64,000 nt of DNA from Aquabacterium sp. (GCF_016234775.1 NZ_JACRAH010000003.1:92761-156760); one strand, 5' to 3'; shown: positions 9,554-18,228, numbered from the stretch's first letter. Numbers and translations: made by a program. Notes: generated by a model not told the origin, from the sequence alone.

Positions 9554-9615
9554 CCGGCGTCTTAGTGGTCCTACACTGCGGATTGATTCCGCACTGAACC
9601 CGAACGGACCCGAGC

Positions 9616-9894
9616 ATGAGCATCGTCGTGTACTGGCTGAGCAATGGCCACCCTTTCGTCGAACATTTCAGCGACGACCAGTTGCTGCCCGCACTGGCCT
9701 TTGCGGAAGCCCGCCGCAAAGACAAGGACAGCGATGGCGCCCCGTTGAACGGCCATGTGGTCATGAACTCGGAACTGGGAGACAGCGTCGGCAAACCCGG
9801 CGTGAGTGACGAGTTACCGGCCGATTACAGCTGGACCAAGTCGCATCGCGGGGGCCCGCCGGAATCAGGCAACCCACCCAAGACCTTGGCTTGA
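9616..9894 (+). CDS. Small hypothetical protein
   Basis: A 92-residue protein starting MSIVVYWLSNGHPFVEHF with a CGGA ribosome-binding site. The first half is likely folded (a beta strand then a QLLPALAFAEARR helix); the last third (GGPPESGNPPKTLA) is proline- and glycine-rich and probably disordered. No signal peptide. The stop codon overlaps a TTG that could start the next gene, so the two may be coupled. The family is not recognised. Confidence 0.65.
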   Translation: MSIVVYWLSNGHPFVEHFSDDQLLPALAFAEARRKDKDSDGAPLNGHVVMNSELGDSVGKPGVSDELPADYSWTKSHRGGPPESGNPPKTLA

Positions 9895-9908
9895 AGCGGG
9901 CCCCCAAC

Positions 9909-11405
9909 ATGCTGCACCCTTTCAAGTCCGCGCAGATGGGCCGCGTCCTGCCCAAAGTGATATGGGCCATTCTGATCGCCTTGCTGGCACTGCTGGCCGT
10001 CATGGCCTGGCACACGTGGCGCCTGTCAACGCTGCAGCCGCCCGTTGCGGCCAGGCCGGGTGCCGCCGTAGATGCCCGCGCGGCAGCGGCCCGTCTGAGT
10101 GCGGCCGTTCAGTTGCACACCATATGGAGCGAGGACGATCGCAACGCCAAGGCATTTGAAGACCTGCACCAGCATCTCGCCAACAGCTTCCCCCAAGCCC
10201 ATGCCGCGCTCACGGTGCAGCGCTTTGGCAAACATGCGTTGCTCTACACCTGGCCTGGCCGTGACACCAAGGCCCAGGCCATCGCCTTGCTGGCCCATCA
10301 GGACGTGGTGCCCATTGCGCCCGGCACGGAGAAAGACTGGCAGGAGCCACCCTTCTCCGGCGCAGTGAAGGACGGCTACGTATGGGGTCGTGGCGCCTGG
10401 GATGACAAGGGCAACCTCATGGCCATCATGGAAGCCGTGGAGATGCTGCTGCGCTCGGGCTTTCAGCCCCGGCAGACCATTTACCTGGCCTTTGGCGCCG
10501 ATGAGGAAGTCGGCGGGGAGGATGGTGCACGCCGGATCGCCGATTGGCTCGAACAACAGCATGTCCGCCTGCGCTTTGCCGTCGACGAAGGTCTGCTGAT
10601 CACCCACGGCATGGTGCCAGGCGTGCGCAAGCCGGTGGCCTTGATCGGCATGGCGGAAAAGGGCTACCTCACGATCAAGCTGACGGCGCATGGCCAGCCG
10701 GGGCATACCAGCATGCCGCCCATGCGCAGCGCCATCGGCATGGTTGGCGAGGCCGTGGCCCGCCTGGAGTCGAATCAGATGCCACCCCATCTGACCGGGC
10801 TGCCTCGTGACATGTTCGAAGCCGTGGCACCCGAAGTCGAGGGGCCCACGCGCTGGCTCCTGAGCAATCTGTGGTTGACGGCACCCTTGGTCACCCGTCA
10901 GCTGGAAAAGGCGCCGTCGGCCAATGCCATGCTGCGCACCACCACGGTGGCCACGGTCTTCAACGCGGGTGAACGCGAGAACGTGCTCCCCGGGGTGGCC
11001 ACGGCCCTGGTCAACTTCAGGCTCTTGCCCGGCGACCGCAGCGAAGCCGTTGAGCAGCATGTCAGGCAAGTGCTCAACGGCCTGAACGTGGAAGTCAGCC
11101 ACCAACCGCAGGTCACCGAAGCCTCACCGGTCTCGCGCAGCGACACGCCTGCCTATCAGTTGATGGCCCGCACCCTGCGTGAACTGCAGCCTGATGTCGT
11201 GGTGGCGCCAGGCCTGCTGGTCGGCGGCACCGATTCACGGCACTTTGCCAAGGTGAGCGACGCCACCTTCCGCTTTACGCCCATGCATGCCGCGCAGCCG
11301 GATCTGGCGCGCTTTCACGGCACCAACGAGCGCCTCAGCCTGGACAACTATGTGGGCATGATCCAGTTCTATGAACGGCTCATGCGCAACACCGACCAAC
11401 TCTGA
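9909..11405 (+). CDS. Membrane-anchored M20 family metallopeptidase (PM20D1-like)
   Basis: A 498-residue zinc-dependent hydrolase of the M20 family, closest in pattern to the carboxypeptidase S/PM20D1 group. One N-terminal membrane anchor (IWAILIALLALLAVMAW) is followed by the catalytic core. Candidate metal ligands and catalytic residues are H130 in LLAHQDVVP, D165 in GRGAWDDKGN, E199/E200 in ADEEVGGEDG and H445 in GGTDSRHF. The inserted dimerisation domain spans roughly 240-370. ATG 9909 is used; a TTG at 9891, overlapping the stop of the preceding gene, would add six residues. It would act at the periplasmic face on acylated amino acids or dipeptides; the substrate is inference. Confidence 0.88.
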   Translation: MLHPFKSAQMGRVLPKVIWAILIALLALLAVMAWHTWRLSTLQPPVAARPGAAVDARAAAARLSAAVQLHTIWSEDDRNAKAFEDLHQHLANSFPQAHAALTVQRFGKHALLYTWPGRDTKAQAIALLAHQDVVPIAPGTEKDWQEPPFSGAVKDGYVWGRGAWDDKGNLMAIMEAVEMLLRSGFQPRQTIYLAFGADEEVGGEDGARRIADWLEQQHVRLRFAVDEGLLITHGMVPGVRKPVALIGMAEKGYLTIKLTAHGQPGHTSMPPMRSAIGMVGEAVARLESNQMPPHLTGLPRDMFEAVAPEVEGPTRWLLSNLWLTAPLVTRQLEKAPSANAMLRTTTVATVFNAGERENVLPGVATALVNFRLLPGDRSEAVEQHVRQVLNGLNVEVSHQPQVTEASPVSRSDTPAYQLMARTLRELQPDVVVAPGLLVGGTDSRHFAKVSDATFRFTPMHAAQPDLARFHGTNERLSLDNYVGMIQFYERLMRNTDQL

Positions 11406-11484
11406 GCTCCGTCAAGCCCTGGCCGCCACCCGGTTTTGCGGGAAAATGCGCAACCATCCTGTACCCAACACACAGCCACACGCC

Positions 11485-11736
11485 ATGAGCGACACGCCAC
11501 AACAAGCCCCCGCCCTGCCCGATCGCCTGTCCATCGACCCCCGCAGCCCCCACTTCAATGCATCCGTGTTCGAACGCGACGTCGGCATCCTGTTCAACGA
11601 CAAGGAGCGCGTGGACGTCGAGGAATACTGCATCAGCGAAGGCTGGATCAAGGTGGCCGCAGGCAAGAAGGTCGACCGCAAGGGCAAGGCCTTGCTGATC
11701 AAACTCAAGGGCAAGGTCGCGGTTTTCTACAAGTAA
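11485..11736 (+). CDS. DUF3297 family protein
   Basis: An 83-residue cytoplasmic protein whose whole length matches the DUF3297 pattern as I remember it: LPDRLSIDPRSPHFN, then VFERDVGILFND, then EGWIKV and a lysine-rich end (GKALLIKLKGKVAVFYK). The ATG at 11485 gives the usual family length; a longer upstream frame overlapping the M20 gene is rejected. It converges with the DsbA-family gene with only three bases between stop codons. Function is unknown. Confidence 0.85.
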   Translation: MSDTPQQAPALPDRLSIDPRSPHFNASVFERDVGILFNDKERVDVEEYCISEGWIKVAAGKKVDRKGKALLIKLKGKVAVFYK

Positions 11737-11739
11737 TCA

Positions 11740-12399
11740 TCAGCCCGCAGCCCCTTCGGCCGCGATCTGACGCAAAGCCTGCTCGAACACCGCCACAGGC
11801 TGACCGCCTGAAATCAGATGGCGGTCGTTGATGATGACGGCCGGCACCGACTGGATCCCGCTGGACGTGTAGAGCTGCTCGGCCTCGCGAACCTCTTGCG
11901 AGAATTCAGCGCGCTCCAGCACCTCCCGTGCCCGCACCACTTCCAGGCCCGCCAGGCGCACAGCCTCCAGCAAGACAGACGGCTGATCCATGGCCTGACG
12001 GTCCCGATGACAGGCCACCAGCAAAGCCCTCTTCAAAGGCAGTTGCAGGTCGGGTTGCTCGACACCCGCCCAGTGCAACAGGCGATGGGCATCGAAGGTG
12101 TTGTAGATGCGCCCGCGCCCATCTGCATTGAACTCGAAGCCCACATCGGCCCCACGCTGACGGATGGTGACGCGGATTTGCGCCTGCTGCTCGGCCGTCG
12201 AGCCGTACTTCTGTGACAGGTGCGCGGTGATGTCCTGACCGCCAGGCGCCATCGCCGGATTCAGCTCGAATGGCTGGCAGTGGAGGCTTGCCGCGATGTC
12301 GTCCTGCACACGGGCCAGCGCCTGCTCCAGCGCCGCCAGCCCGATGGCACACCATGGGCAGGACACATCCGAGACAAAGTCAATCTTGAACTGGTGCAT
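11740..12399 (-). CDS. DsbA family oxidoreductase (FrnE-like)
   Basis: A 219-residue thioredoxin-fold protein with an inserted helical domain, of the FrnE/2-hydroxychromene-2-carboxylate isomerase branch of the DsbA family. The redox motif C14-P-W-C17 lies in DVSCPWCAIG, and the cis-proline loop appears as SVPAVIIND near 190. There is no signal peptide, as is usual for FrnE-type cytosolic members, so a thiol-disulfide or glutathione-dependent isomerase role is expected rather than periplasmic DsbA function. ATG 12399 is chosen because the fold begins at once after it. It converges with the DUF3297 gene. Confidence 0.87.
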   Translation of the reverse strand: MHQFKIDFVSDVSCPWCAIGLAALEQALARVQDDIAASLHCQPFELNPAMAPGGQDITAHLSQKYGSTAEQQAQIRVTIRQRGADVGFEFNADGRGRIYNTFDAHRLLHWAGVEQPDLQLPLKRALLVACHRDRQAMDQPSVLLEAVRLAGLEVVRAREVLERAEFSQEVREAEQLYTSSGIQSVPAVIINDRHLISGGQPVAVFEQALRQIAAEGAAG

Positions 12400-12541
12400 G
12401 AGCCTGGCCCACAAAAATCGGGCGCTCATCGTACACAGCGCCATCCAAAAACATTTACGTTTGAACACAAGCCTATGACATCCGCGGGGCATGCTCGCGC
12501 GTTGATAGCTTGTCCCCCCCTTTCTTTGTCAGGAGTAGTTC

Positions 12542-13270
12542 ATGTCCGAAACCCAAAACGATTCATCCGCTGTCACGCTCAAGATCCCCCGCACGGCACT
12601 GTTTGCGGTGGGCGGCGTCGCACTGGTTGGCGTGGGTCTGGCGGCCGGCATGTGGCTGCGCGCCCCATCTGCCAACACGGAACCGGTCGCCGCAGCCGAT
12701 ATCCCGGCCATCGAGCAGCAAGCGCTGGCCCCTACCGCCGCGGGTAGTGCGCCAGCAGAGGACTTGGTCACCGGCGTGTCGCCCGCCACAAAAGACAGCA
12801 CCGAGAGCAACGCACCGGTCGCCCCACACAGCGCCTCCAAGCGCAGCAAGCATCAGTCGTCCAACGGCAGCAGCGCCAATCAGGCTGCTGACGCATCCAC
12901 CGACAATGCGCCACCAGCCCTGGAAGCCAGCCCGGCCCCCACTTGCACCAACTGCGGTGTGATTGAATCCGTGCGAGCGGTCCAGCAAAAGGGCCAAGGT
13001 TCGGGCGTCGGCGCCGTGGCCGGTGGCGTGATTGGCGGCCTGGTCGGCAACCAGATGGGCAAAGGCGATGGCAAAACAGCCATGACCGTGCTGGGTGCCA
13101 TTGGTGGCGGCCTGGCCGGCAACGAAGTGGAAAAACATCAAAAAACTTCCACCGTGTATGAGGTACGCATCCGCATGGACGACGGCAGCACCCGCACCCT
13201 CACCCAGAGCACCCAACCCGCAGTTGGTGCACGCGTCGAAGTGGACGGCAAGACCTTGCGCCCGCTGTGA
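12542..13270 (+). CDS. Glycine-zipper 2TM domain protein (SlyB/17-kDa antigen-like)
   Basis: A 242-residue envelope protein. One N-terminal membrane segment (TALFAVGGVALVGVGLAAGMWL, about 20-41) is followed by a long low-complexity Ala/Ser/Thr linker. The C-terminal glycine-zipper hairpin (about 152-195) is visible as GGVIGGLVGNQMGKGDGK and GAIGGGLAGNEVEKHQK. The last 45 residues (VYEVRIRMDDGSTRTL) resemble the small beta domain of SlyB-like proteins. No lipobox is present, so it is anchored by its N-terminal helix rather than as a lipoprotein. A good terminator follows. The role is probably envelope integrity, by family resemblance only. Confidence 0.85.
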   Translation: MSETQNDSSAVTLKIPRTALFAVGGVALVGVGLAAGMWLRAPSANTEPVAAADIPAIEQQALAPTAAGSAPAEDLVTGVSPATKDSTESNAPVAPHSASKRSKHQSSNGSSANQAADASTDNAPPALEASPAPTCTNCGVIESVRAVQQKGQGSGVGAVAGGVIGGLVGNQMGKGDGKTAMTVLGAIGGGLAGNEVEKHQKTSTVYEVRIRMDDGSTRTLTQSTQPAVGARVEVDGKTLRPL

Positions 13271-13339
13271 GTGGCCGCCACTGAACCTTCCCGCGCGCCG
13301 CATCGCCAAGCCTCTACAGGCAGCCTATCGCCTGACCGC

Positions 13340-13372
13340 AGCGCCCCCGCCCAGGGGGCGTTGTCGTTTTTG
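13340..13372 (+). terminator. Rho-independent terminator after the glycine-zipper gene
   Basis: GC-rich stem (CGCCCCC at 13342-13348 with GGGGGCG at 13354-13360) followed by TTGTCGTTTTT. Confidence 0.75.
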
Positions 13373-13424
13373 CTGACAAAAGGGCATCCCGCGCGACAAA
13401 GCCAGATTCGCACAGGCACCCCAT

Positions 13425-13453
13425 TTGACAATGCCTCTTTCCAGATATACATT
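13425..13453 (+). promoter_or_regulatory. Candidate sigma-70 promoter of the flavin monooxygenase
   Basis: A perfect TTGACA at 13425-13430 is followed by an AT-rich ATATACATT. TATACA (13446-13451) gives a 15-base spacer and TACATT (13448-13453) a 17-base spacer. It lies about 125 bases before the monooxygenase start, within the 308-base gap 13271-13578, which otherwise holds only the preceding terminator. Confidence 0.5.
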
Positions 13454-13578
13454 GCGACACCGTTTTGTCACTTGATCAAGGTCAACCGCGATCCAGTGAC
13501 AAAGTGCCTTCGAGCCTAGAGGCCTCGTGGGCTACAAAACAAGTCTTGCCTTCACTGGACCAGCAGGAGACAAATCGC

Positions 13579-15075
13579 ATGTCCGAACACTTAGACGTCT
13601 TGATCGTGGGCGCCGGCCTGTCTGGCATCGGCGCTGCCTGGCACCTGCGCAAAGCGTGTCCGGACAAGAGCTTCGCCATCCTGGAAGGGCGCGACACGAT
13701 CGGCGGCACCTGGGACCTGTTCCGCTACCCCGGCATCCGCTCCGACTCGGACATGTACACCCTGGGCTACAACTTCAAGCCCTGGACCGAGCCCAAGGTC
13801 ATCGCAGACGGCGACCGCATCCGCAACTACATCCAGGAAGTCGCCCGTGATGGTGGCATCCAGAAGCACATCCGCTTCGGCCACAATGTTTCCGCTGCAT
13901 CGTGGGACAGTGAAACCGCCACCTGGACGCTGACTGTGCGCAAGAAGAACGGCGAGACCGCTCAGCTCACCTGCAACTGGCTGATGATGTGCTCGGGCTA
14001 CTACAACTACGAAGAAGGCTTCACGCCCGAGTTCAAAGGCCGCGACGACTACAAGGGCCAGGTCATTCATCCCCAGTTCTGGCCTGAGAACCTCGACTAC
14101 AGCGGCAAGCGCGTGACCGTGATCGGCTCGGGCGCCACCGCCATCACCCTGATCCCGTCGATGACGGACAAGGCCCAGCACGTGACCATGCTGCAGCGCA
14201 CGCCCAGCTATGTGATCTCGGTGCCGCAGTTCGACCCGATGGTGCGCTTCCTGTTGAAGTTCCTGCCGGACATGACGGTCTACAACATCAGCCGAGCCCG
14301 CAACAACTTCATCACGCAGCTGATCTTCAAGCTGTCGCGCAAGTACCCCAATGCCGTGCGCAAGTTCCTGCTCAAGCAGGTGAAGATGCAGGTGGGGCCG
14401 AACTTCGACATGAAGCACTTCACGCCGCCCTACAACCCCTGGGACCAGCGTCTGTGCGCCGTGCCCAATGGCGATCTGTTCAAGGTACTCAAGAAGGGCA
14501 AGGCCTCGGTGGTCACCGACCAGATCGATCGGTTCGTGGACAAGGGCATCCTGCTGAAGTCCGGCCAGGTGCTGGAGTCCGACATCATCGTCACCGCCAC
14601 CGGCCTGAACCTGCGCCTGTTCGGCGGCATGGCCATCTCGGTGGACGGCGCGCCTGTGGACATGAGCAAGCACATCTCCTACAAGGGCCTGATGTTCAGC
14701 GACCTGCCCAACTTCTCGAACACGCTGGGCTACACCAATGCCTCGTGGACGCTGAAGGCCGACCTGATTGCCGAATACGTGTGCCGCCTGATCAAGCACA
14801 TGGACAAGACCGGCAACCGCATCGCCGTGGCGCGCCGCGACCCCAATGTGAAGCCCACGCAACTGCTGGACATGACATCGGGCTATGTGGCCCGCGCTGA
14901 AGCCCACCTGCCCAAGGGCGCCGACCGCGCCCCATGGAAGCTCTATCAGAACTACGCCATGGACAAGGAACAGCTGCACAACGGCAAACTGGAAGATGGC
15001 GTGATGACCTTCTCCAAGCCCCAAAAGGTGGCGCGGCCTGCGCAGGTGGAGCCGCAAAAGCGCTACGCCAGCTGA
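13579..15075 (+). CDS. Flavin-containing monooxygenase, Baeyer-Villiger (EthA) type
   Basis: A 498-residue FAD- and NADPH-dependent monooxygenase that likely inserts oxygen into ketones or oxidises S/N compounds. The FAD Rossmann motif GAGLSG is at 11-16. The class fingerprint FKGRDDYKGQVIHPQFWP (152-169) matches the EthA-type variant of the Baeyer-Villiger motif, and the NADPH-binding VIGSGATA follows near 180. Tryptophan-rich GGTWDLFRYPGIRSDSDM is also typical. The start is the ATG with CAGGAG upstream; an earlier in-frame codon at 13465 would fall inside the leader. It is flanked by its own promoter and terminator, so it is monocistronic. Confidence 0.9.
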   Translation: MSEHLDVLIVGAGLSGIGAAWHLRKACPDKSFAILEGRDTIGGTWDLFRYPGIRSDSDMYTLGYNFKPWTEPKVIADGDRIRNYIQEVARDGGIQKHIRFGHNVSAASWDSETATWTLTVRKKNGETAQLTCNWLMMCSGYYNYEEGFTPEFKGRDDYKGQVIHPQFWPENLDYSGKRVTVIGSGATAITLIPSMTDKAQHVTMLQRTPSYVISVPQFDPMVRFLLKFLPDMTVYNISRARNNFITQLIFKLSRKYPNAVRKFLLKQVKMQVGPNFDMKHFTPPYNPWDQRLCAVPNGDLFKVLKKGKASVVTDQIDRFVDKGILLKSGQVLESDIIVTATGLNLRLFGGMAISVDGAPVDMSKHISYKGLMFSDLPNFSNTLGYTNASWTLKADLIAEYVCRLIKHMDKTGNRIAVARRDPNVKPTQLLDMTSGYVARAEAHLPKGADRAPWKLYQNYAMDKEQLHNGKLEDGVMTFSKPQKVARPAQVEPQKRYAS

Positions 15076-15099
15076 TTCAGACTTCACCGTCCACAACAA

Positions 15100-15126
15100 G
15101 ACGCCCCTCGCAAAGGGGCGTTTTTC
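15100..15126 (+). terminator. Rho-independent terminator after the flavin monooxygenase
   Basis: ACGCCCC/GGGGCGT stem (15101-15107 and 15115-15121) with a short TCGCAAA loop and a run of T residues. Confidence 0.85.
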
Positions 15127-15145
15127 TTGGGCGCTTCACACGCGA

Positions 15146-15730
15146 TCAGAACGCATCAAACTTGGTCAGGTGGATCTTCTGAGCCGCGTCGATGCGCTGC
15201 ATGTAGAACTGCCAGGCGCCGCCCTGGCGATGTCCCACCACCACGGCGCATTCGCCGCCCGTCGCGTCGTACTGTTCGCCTGGTGACACCCTGATCAGCA
15301 AGCCGCCACGCTGCGCATTGGCCAGGCAGGCGCCGTAATCCACCGAGCCGTCCAGACTGTTGTTGTGCTCGACGGTGGGCCGATCCGGTGAGCCATAGAT
15401 CAGGAACTGGCAGCCTGTGAGCAGGTCGGTAAAGAACCAGTCGACATCCGAAGGCAGGGTCTGCCGATTGACATCATTGGGTTTGGCCGAAAGGAAGAAG
15501 CAATCGAGCTGGTGACTGAGCTTGCCCCAGCGCGAACGCACCTGCAGATACACCGCGGGGTGGGGCTCGTTCGGTGCGGGCACCAGGTCCACCGCATAGT
15601 CGCCACTCGACAGGGCATTCGTGTTGTCCTGCTGCTTCTTGTAGAAGTAGTGGCTTTGCGTCTTGATGGCGTAGCGACGCAGGAAATCGTCGGTGTTGTT
15701 GATCAGCTTCTTGTTCAAACCGCCAGACAT
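15146..15730 (-). CDS. Putative cysteine glutamine-deamidase of the CNF1/BLF1 superfamily
   Basis: A 194-residue protein with no signal peptide or membrane segment; start ATG 15730 has GGAG upstream. The central FFTDLLTGC with C107 followed by H122 (TVEH) reproduces the active-site pattern of the CNF1 catalytic domain and Burkholderia lethal factor 1: an (S/T)GC cysteine followed by a histidine. The Cys-to-His spacing of 15 equals that of CNF1 (C866/H881); BLF1 has 12 (C94/H106). The C-terminal AVVVGHRQGGAWQFYMQ also resembles the BLF1 end as I recall it (AVVGG...LYQY). Length is close to BLF1 (211). Those proteins deamidate a host glutamine; the target here is unknown, and CheD-type housekeeping deamidases share the fold. 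No immunity or secretion gene is adjacent; hisC lies upstream on the same strand and its 3' end overlaps this gene's promoter zone. Confidence 0.55.
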   Translation of the reverse strand: MSGGLNKKLINNTDDFLRRYAIKTQSHYFYKKQQDNTNALSSGDYAVDLVPAPNEPHPAVYLQVRSRWGKLSHQLDCFFLSAKPNDVNRQTLPSDVDWFFTDLLTGCQFLIYGSPDRPTVEHNNSLDGSVDYGACLANAQRGGLLIRVSPGEQYDATGGECAVVVGHRQGGAWQFYMQRIDAAQKIHLTKFDAF

Positions 15731-15800
15731 ATCGGGCTCCACAGTGGATGACGTGAGCCGCACTGTAGCGACAGCCAACCGCCATGCCACCCGACAAAAG

Positions 15801-16862
15801 TCACGCCACAGCCAGCGCGGCCAGCAATCGCGCACATTGCGTGTCCGTGCCCACCGTGATGCGCAGGAACTGCTCGATGCGAGGCAGCTTGAACTGCCGA
15901 ACCAGAATGGCCTGGTCCTTCAAGGCTTGGGCCTGTTGGGCCGCGTCGCGATCAGGATGCCGCGCAAAGACAAAATTGGCCGCGCTCGGCAGCACCTCGA
16001 AGCCCAGCGCACGCAGCCCCTCGGTCAGGCGCACCCGGCTTTGCACCACGCGCGAGCACGTCGCCCTGAAGTACGCATCCGCTTCAAAAGAGGCCTGCGC
16101 ACCAGCCTGCGCCAGGCGATCCAATGGGTAGGAATTAAAGCAGCCCTTGATGCGCTCCAGGCCTTCGATCAACTCACCCGAACCCATGGCGTAGCCCACA
16201 CGCAAACCCGCCAGGCCACGCGACTTGGACAGCGTCTGCACCACCAGCAGATTGGGATGGTGCGCCAGCAGGCTCACGGCACTCTCGCCGCCAAAGTCCA
16301 CATAGGCCTCGTCGATCAGCACGACGCGATCGGGCCACAAGTTCAGCAGACGCTCGATCTGTTCAAGCGGCAAGGCCATGCCGGTCGGCGCATTGGGATT
16401 GGCGATCACCACGCCGCCCACATCACCGCCAGGGCGGGCATAGGCCTGCACATCGATGCTGAAATCCGCGTTCACCGGCACGACCTCGACAGCAATGCCG
16501 TAGAGCTGGGCATACACCGGATAGAAGCTGTAGCTCACATCGGGCATCAGCAGCGGCAAGCCCTGGCGAAAGTAGGCCGCAAAAGCATGAGCCAGCACCT
16601 CGTCCGAACCATTGCCCACGAAGACCTGCTCGGCTTGCACACCATGGTGCGCCGCGATGGTGTCGCGCAGCGCCACCGCACCGGGATCCGGGTACCGGCA
16701 CAAGCTGTCGGCATTGGCCTGGGCGATGGCGGCCAGCACCTCGGGTGCCGGGCCATAGGGGTTCTCGTTGGTGTTGAGCTTGATGAGCTCGGGCAGATCG
16801 AGCTGCTCGCCCGCCACATAAGGCTTCAACTGTGGGACCAGGGGGCTCCAGAATCGACTCAT
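15801..16862 (-). CDS. hisC: Histidinol-phosphate aminotransferase
   Basis: A 353-residue class I/II PLP aminotransferase that converts imidazole-acetol phosphate to histidinol phosphate. Diagnostic segments are [13 protein letters not shown] near 28-40, NPNAPTG near 155, DEAYVDF near 185 and the PLP lysine K213 in [15 protein letters not shown]. Length is normal. It stands alone here, without other his genes, so it may be one of two paralogues, a common arrangement in this order. Upstream on the same strand is the terminator of the RRM gene, so it has its own promoter. Confidence 0.92.
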   Translation of the reverse strand: MSRFWSPLVPQLKPYVAGEQLDLPELIKLNTNENPYGPAPEVLAAIAQANADSLCRYPDPGAVALRDTIAAHHGVQAEQVFVGNGSDEVLAHAFAAYFRQGLPLLMPDVSYSFYPVYAQLYGIAVEVVPVNADFSIDVQAYARPGGDVGGVVIANPNAPTGMALPLEQIERLLNLWPDRVVLIDEAYVDFGGESAVSLLAHHPNLLVVQTLSKSRGLAGLRVGYAMGSGELIEGLERIKGCFNSYPLDRLAQAGAQASFEADAYFRATCSRVVQSRVRLTEGLRALGFEVLPSAANFVFARHPDRDAAQQAQALKDQAILVRQFKLPRIEQFLRITVGTDTQCARLLAALAVA

Positions 16863-16879
16863 GAAAAGGCCTCGCCAAT

Positions 16880-16902
16880 GAAAAAGGCGCCTTGCGGCGC
16901 CT
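16880..16902 (-). terminator. Rho-independent terminator of the cold-shock-like operon
   Basis: AAGGCGCC/GGCGCCTT stem (16884-16891 and 16895-16902) with a TTGC loop. On the minus strand it is followed by a run of T residues, so it ends transcripts from the RRM gene before hisC. Confidence 0.8.
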
Positions 16903-17068
16903 TCGGGTGTTGTCTGAGCTTGACTTGCTGCTTGATGTTCTCAAGGTCGTTGCAAGAAGAGCGTGCAGGCATGACCACGGCGCCATGGCAAAGCATGGTG
17001 ATGGTGGTGATGCGACAAAGCGATCAAGGCCTGCACGTTCATGGGCTCAGTATGGCACGGGTGGCAGC

Positions 17069-17389
17069 TCAGTAAGAGCTGCGGCCACCACGGTAGCCGC
17101 CGCCACCGTTGCCGCCACCGAAGCCGCCCGAAGGACGATCTTCCTTAGGACGGGCCAGGTTCACGACCAGGGCGCGACCGTCAACGGTCTTGCCATGCAG
17201 GCCGCGGATGGCGGCTTGGGCTTCTTCAGCCGAACCCATTTCGACGAAGCCGAAGCCCTTCGAACGACCGGTGTCACGGTCCATCATGACCTTGGCGGAC
17301 ATGACGCTGCCGTAGGCAGACATTTCTTGTTGCAGGCTGTCGTCGCGGACAGAGTAGGCCAGGTTGCCGACGTAGAGTTTGTTTTCCAT
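17069..17389 (-). CDS. Glycine-rich RRM RNA-binding protein
   Basis: A 106-residue protein with a single RNA recognition motif. RNP-2 is LYVGNLAY (5-12) and RNP-1 is KGFGFVEM (about 44-51). The C-terminal tail is glycine/arginine-rich (GGFGGGNGGGGYRGG), as in cyanobacterial and plant cold-induced RRM proteins. The ATG at 17389 is used; an in-frame TTG five codons earlier is less likely. It lies 48 bases after the IF-1 gene on the same strand, which suggests a role in translation or mRNA handling under cold or other stress. Confidence 0.92.
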   Translation of the reverse strand: MENKLYVGNLAYSVRDDSLQQEMSAYGSVMSAKVMMDRDTGRSKGFGFVEMGSAEEAQAAIRGLHGKTVDGRALVVNLARPKEDRPSGGFGGGNGGGGYRGGRSSY

Positions 17390-17437
17390 GATGGAATCTT
17401 TCAAGAGAGAAATGAGTGAGAGAAAAACCTGTGCGGA

Positions 17438-17704
17438 TCAGCGGTAAGGCCGTCGCGCAGGAATGGGCCCGCCACCCGTGCGGGGCTCCAAATGACGGAA
17501 AGTGATACGACCCTTGGACAGGTCGTAGGGAGAGAGTTCGAGCGAAACCTTGTCACCCGCCAGGATGCGGATGCGGTTCTTGCGCATCTTGCCGCCCGAG
17601 TAGGCGATGAGCTGGTGACCGTTTTCAAGCGTCACACGGAAACGGGCATCAGGCAGGACTTCGTCAACCTGGCCGCGCATTTCAATCAGATCTTCTTTGG
17701 ACAC
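17438..17704 (-). CDS. infA: Translation initiation factor IF-1 (probable second copy)
   Basis: An 88-residue IF-1 with the S1-like OB fold. The product begins (V/M)[17 protein letters not shown] and contains [19 protein letters not shown] and [11 protein letters not shown], all diagnostic. The start is GTG 17702-17704, supported by an AAGGA site seven bases upstream and by the conserved N-terminus; an upstream frame lacks both. The C-terminus carries about 15 extra residues ([16 protein letters not shown]) over the typical 72-residue IF-1, seen in the second IF-1 of Burkholderiales. It is not in a ribosomal protein operon, so the housekeeping copy is probably elsewhere. Confidence 0.93.
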   Translation of the reverse strand: MSKEDLIEMRGQVDEVLPDARFRVTLENGHQLIAYSGGKMRKNRIRILAGDKVSLELSPYDLSKGRITFRHLEPRTGGGPIPARRPYR

Positions 17705-17718
17705 GTATTTCCTTGTGT

Positions 17719-17940
17719 TCAGGCGGGGATGAGGCTGCGGCCTTGGGACAGGGCGTAGCGGGTGGCTTCTTCGCAAGTGGCGAAGGACGGCACGAACCGG
17801 AAGATCCGGTCATGGGTGCCACAGCCACGGCCACTGCGCACCGAAACGGACGCAGCGTACCGACCGGAGTCGGTGAGTTTGACGAGCGGCGACAAGAGGT
17901 ACTTGCCGATGGAGAGTGCGTTAGCTTGAGAAATGTTCAC
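17719..17940 (-). CDS. Small protein of unknown function, first gene of the IF-1/RRM operon
   Basis: A 73-residue protein starting [20 protein letters not shown], then a [12 protein letters not shown] strand segment, and a helical end [12 protein letters not shown]. It stands 14 bases before the IF-1 gene in the same direction. I recall similar small proteins beside cold-shock genes in related bacteria, but I cannot give a family name. No signal peptide or membrane segment. Confidence 0.7.
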   Translation of the reverse strand: MNISQANALSIGKYLLSPLVKLTDSGRYAASVSVRSGRGCGTHDRIFRFVPSFATCEEATRYALSQGRSLIPA

Positions 17941-18228
17941 TTCGATGGCACGCGTCGCTCATGCGACCGTGCAAGGTCAATACAGACAAGCAACCGGCGT
18001 GGATTCAGCCCGTGAAGGCTCGACATCCCGATCGCCAGATTGCAGAAAAAGGGGTGGGGGTTTGATCTGGTCTAAAAGAAGGTCAAGACCAGAGTGAAGC
18101 TCGCCGATTGAGTGCGCGACCGCGAAGACATCTCGGGTCGACAGTCTGATCGAGCTATGAGGGCGCTGTGCGCGTCGAATCGTGGATCAGACGATGAAGG
18201 CTGCAAAGGTAAGCAGATCGCAGCTCTA
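17941..18228 (-). other. Gene-free region and probable long leader of the IF-1/RRM operon
   Basis: A 288-base non-coding stretch upstream of the small-gene/IF-1/RRM operon. It contains an inverted repeat of 7-bp arms, CTGGTCT at 18067-18073 and AGACCAG at 18086-18092, with a TTGACC on the minus strand inside the spacer that could be a -35 element. Long structured leaders are common for cold-induced operons; that this is one is inference. Confidence 0.4.

Noticed and set aside
13591..15099. 502-codon open frame opposite the flavin monooxygenase
   Set aside because: GC-driven mirror frame; the sense frame carries FAD and Baeyer-Villiger motifs, a ribosome-binding site and a terminator.
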